Assembly (NCBI GenBank): GCA_021823635.1
Contig: JAKANT010000145.1
Span: forward strand, 1 to 5,599
From: Pseudomonadota bacterium
Lineage (GTDB): Bacteria; Pseudomonadota; Gammaproteobacteria; Burkholderiales; Burkholderiaceae_F
DNA: 5,599 bases
Reading direction: 5' to 3'
Shown here piece after piece: positions 4,706-5,599 of the stretch; position 1 is the first letter of the stretch, and each line of letters starts with the position of its first letter. A model generated the notes under the pieces. That model saw only the letters and a list, made by a program, of their open reading frames with translations, did not search any database and was not told the DNA's origin. The position numbers and the translations under genes are program-made.

Positions 4706-5599
4706 ATGAGCGGACGCCGCGATTTCCTGCGCAACGCCGCCGGCGCGATCGGCGCCGCCGCGGTGGCGCGCGCTTCATTGGCCGCGCTTCCGGAGCCGGC
4801 CCAGCAGACGAGCGCAAAGACTCAGCCGCCGCCCGAGCCGGCGAGCGGGCCGCCCTATCGCCCGGTAGTGACGTTGAACGGCTGGTCGCTGCCGTGGCGC
4901 ATGAACGGCAACGTGAAGGAATTCCACCTGGTCGCCGAGCCGGTGGTGCGCGAACTCGCCCCCGGCATGAAGGCGAACCTGTGGGGCTACAACGGGCAGT
5001 CGCCCGGACCGACGATCGAGTGCGTGGAGGGCGAGCGGCTGCGCATCTACGTGACCAACCGGCTGCCCGAGCACACGACGATCCACTGGCACGGCATCCT
5101 GCTGCCCAACGGCATGGACGGCGTCGGCGGGCTCACGCAGCCGCACATCCCGCCCGGCAAGACCTTCGTGTACGAATTCGCGCCGCCGCGCAGCGGCACC
5201 TTCATGTACCACCCGCACGCCGACGAGATGGTTCAGATGGCGATGGGCATGATGGGGCTTTTCATCGTGCATCCGCGCGACCCCCGGTTCATGCGCGTCG
5301 ATCGCGACTTCGCGTTCCTGATCAACGCCTTCGACATCGAGCCGGGTGCGGCTACGCCGCGCGTGGCGACGATGCTGGAGTTCAACCTGTGGGCCTGGAA
5401 CTCGCGCGTGTTCCCCGGCATCGATCACCTGCCGGTGCGCCTGGGCGACCGCGTGCGCATTCGCATCGGGAATCTCACGATGACCAACCACCCGATCCAC
5501 CTGCACGGGCCGCACTTCGAGGTCACCTGCACCGACGGCGGCTGGGTGCCCAAGGCGGCGCGCTGGCCGGAGGTGACGGTGGACATGGCGGTGGGCCAG
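4706..5599 (+). CDS. Tat-exported multicopper oxidase, probably two-domain (partial)
   Basis: Periplasmic copper-dependent oxidase that, by family knowledge, couples oxidation of Cu(I) or other substrates to reduction of oxygen to water. The first 298 residues are present and the frame is open at the right edge. The N-terminus GRRDFLRN (3-10) plus an Ala-rich stretch is a twin-arginine signal, matching export of a folded copper enzyme. Copper ligands seen are HWHG (127-130), HPH (169-171) and HPIHLHG (262-268); the C-terminal HCH-type motif must lie beyond the window. No cysteine follows HPH, so domain 1 should lack a type 1 copper. Only about 135 residues separate HWHG from HPIHLHG, against roughly 300 or more in three-domain CueO/CopA enzymes, so two cupredoxin domains are likely. 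A Met-rich run MVQMAMGMMG (175-184) lies after HPH. Cysteines 106 and 275 are additional. GGGGGT (4695-4700) serves as ribosome binding site, 13 bases after the channel gene. Confidence 0.93.
   Translation, partial: MSGRRDFLRNAAGAIGAAAVARASLAALPEPAQQTSAKTQPPPEPASGPPYRPVVTLNGWSLPWRMNGNVKEFHLVAEPVVRELAPGMKANLWGYNGQSPGPTIECVEGERLRIYVTNRLPEHTTIHWHGILLPNGMDGVGGLTQPHIPPGKTFVYEFAPPRSGTFMYHPHADEMVQMAMGMMGLFIVHPRDPRFMRVDRDFAFLINAFDIEPGAATPRVATMLEFNLWAWNSRVFPGIDHLPVRLGDRVRIRIGNLTMTNHPIHLHGPHFEVTCTDGGWVPKAARWPEVTVDMAVGQ

Noticed and set aside
2907..4709. 600-codon plus-strand open frame overlapping the channel gene
   Set aside because: Composition is extremely Arg/Ala-rich and low-complexity. The overlapping frame 3289-4692 carries a lipobox, a ribosome binding site and the TolC-type repeats.
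4775..5515. 246-codon minus-strand open frame
   Set aside because: Antisense to the multicopper oxidase, whose copper motifs fix the real frame. The reverse frame is His/Arg/Val-rich and featureless.

Overview
The window is very GC-rich, with the G/C-biased third codon positions and long antisense shadow frames typical of a high-GC proteobacterium. The gene families point to a beta- or gammaproteobacterium; this is inferred from composition and gene content, and no taxonomic marker is present. There are seven protein genes, two of them cut by the window edges. I see no tRNA, rRNA, CRISPR, insertion sequence or phage gene. Coding density is high and the longest non-coding stretch is about 140 bases.

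Layout: two gene groups diverge from a 71-base gap at about 2589-2659. Leftward (minus strand) come a DUF302-family protein (2588 to 2199), a 141-base gap holding a GC-rich palindrome that looks like a metal-sensor operator, an RND periplasmic adaptor (2057 to 984), and an RND inner-membrane pump (987 to beyond the left edge). The adaptor stop and pump start overlap as ATGA. Rightward (plus strand) come a short secreted CzcI-like protein (2660-2980), a 77-residue secreted protein with a GGHAGH motif (3059-3292), a TolC/CzcC-type outer-membrane lipoprotein (3289-4692, again an ATGA overlap) and a Tat-exported multicopper oxidase (4706 to beyond the right edge).

Together this reads as an envelope metal-resistance locus, most probably for copper. 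Pump, adaptor and outer-membrane channel can form a trans-envelope efflux complex, the oxidase would detoxify Cu(I) in the periplasm, and the two small secreted proteins are candidate metal binders or regulators. The pump's N-terminus looks more like a drug-type (HAE-like) RND protein than CusA/CzcA, so whether channel and pump are real partners, and what the pump exports, remains open.

The most interesting items are the small GGHAGH protein, the short-spaced (two-cupredoxin) multicopper oxidase, the palindrome upstream of the adaptor, and a hairpin that covers the ribosome binding site of the 77-residue gene.
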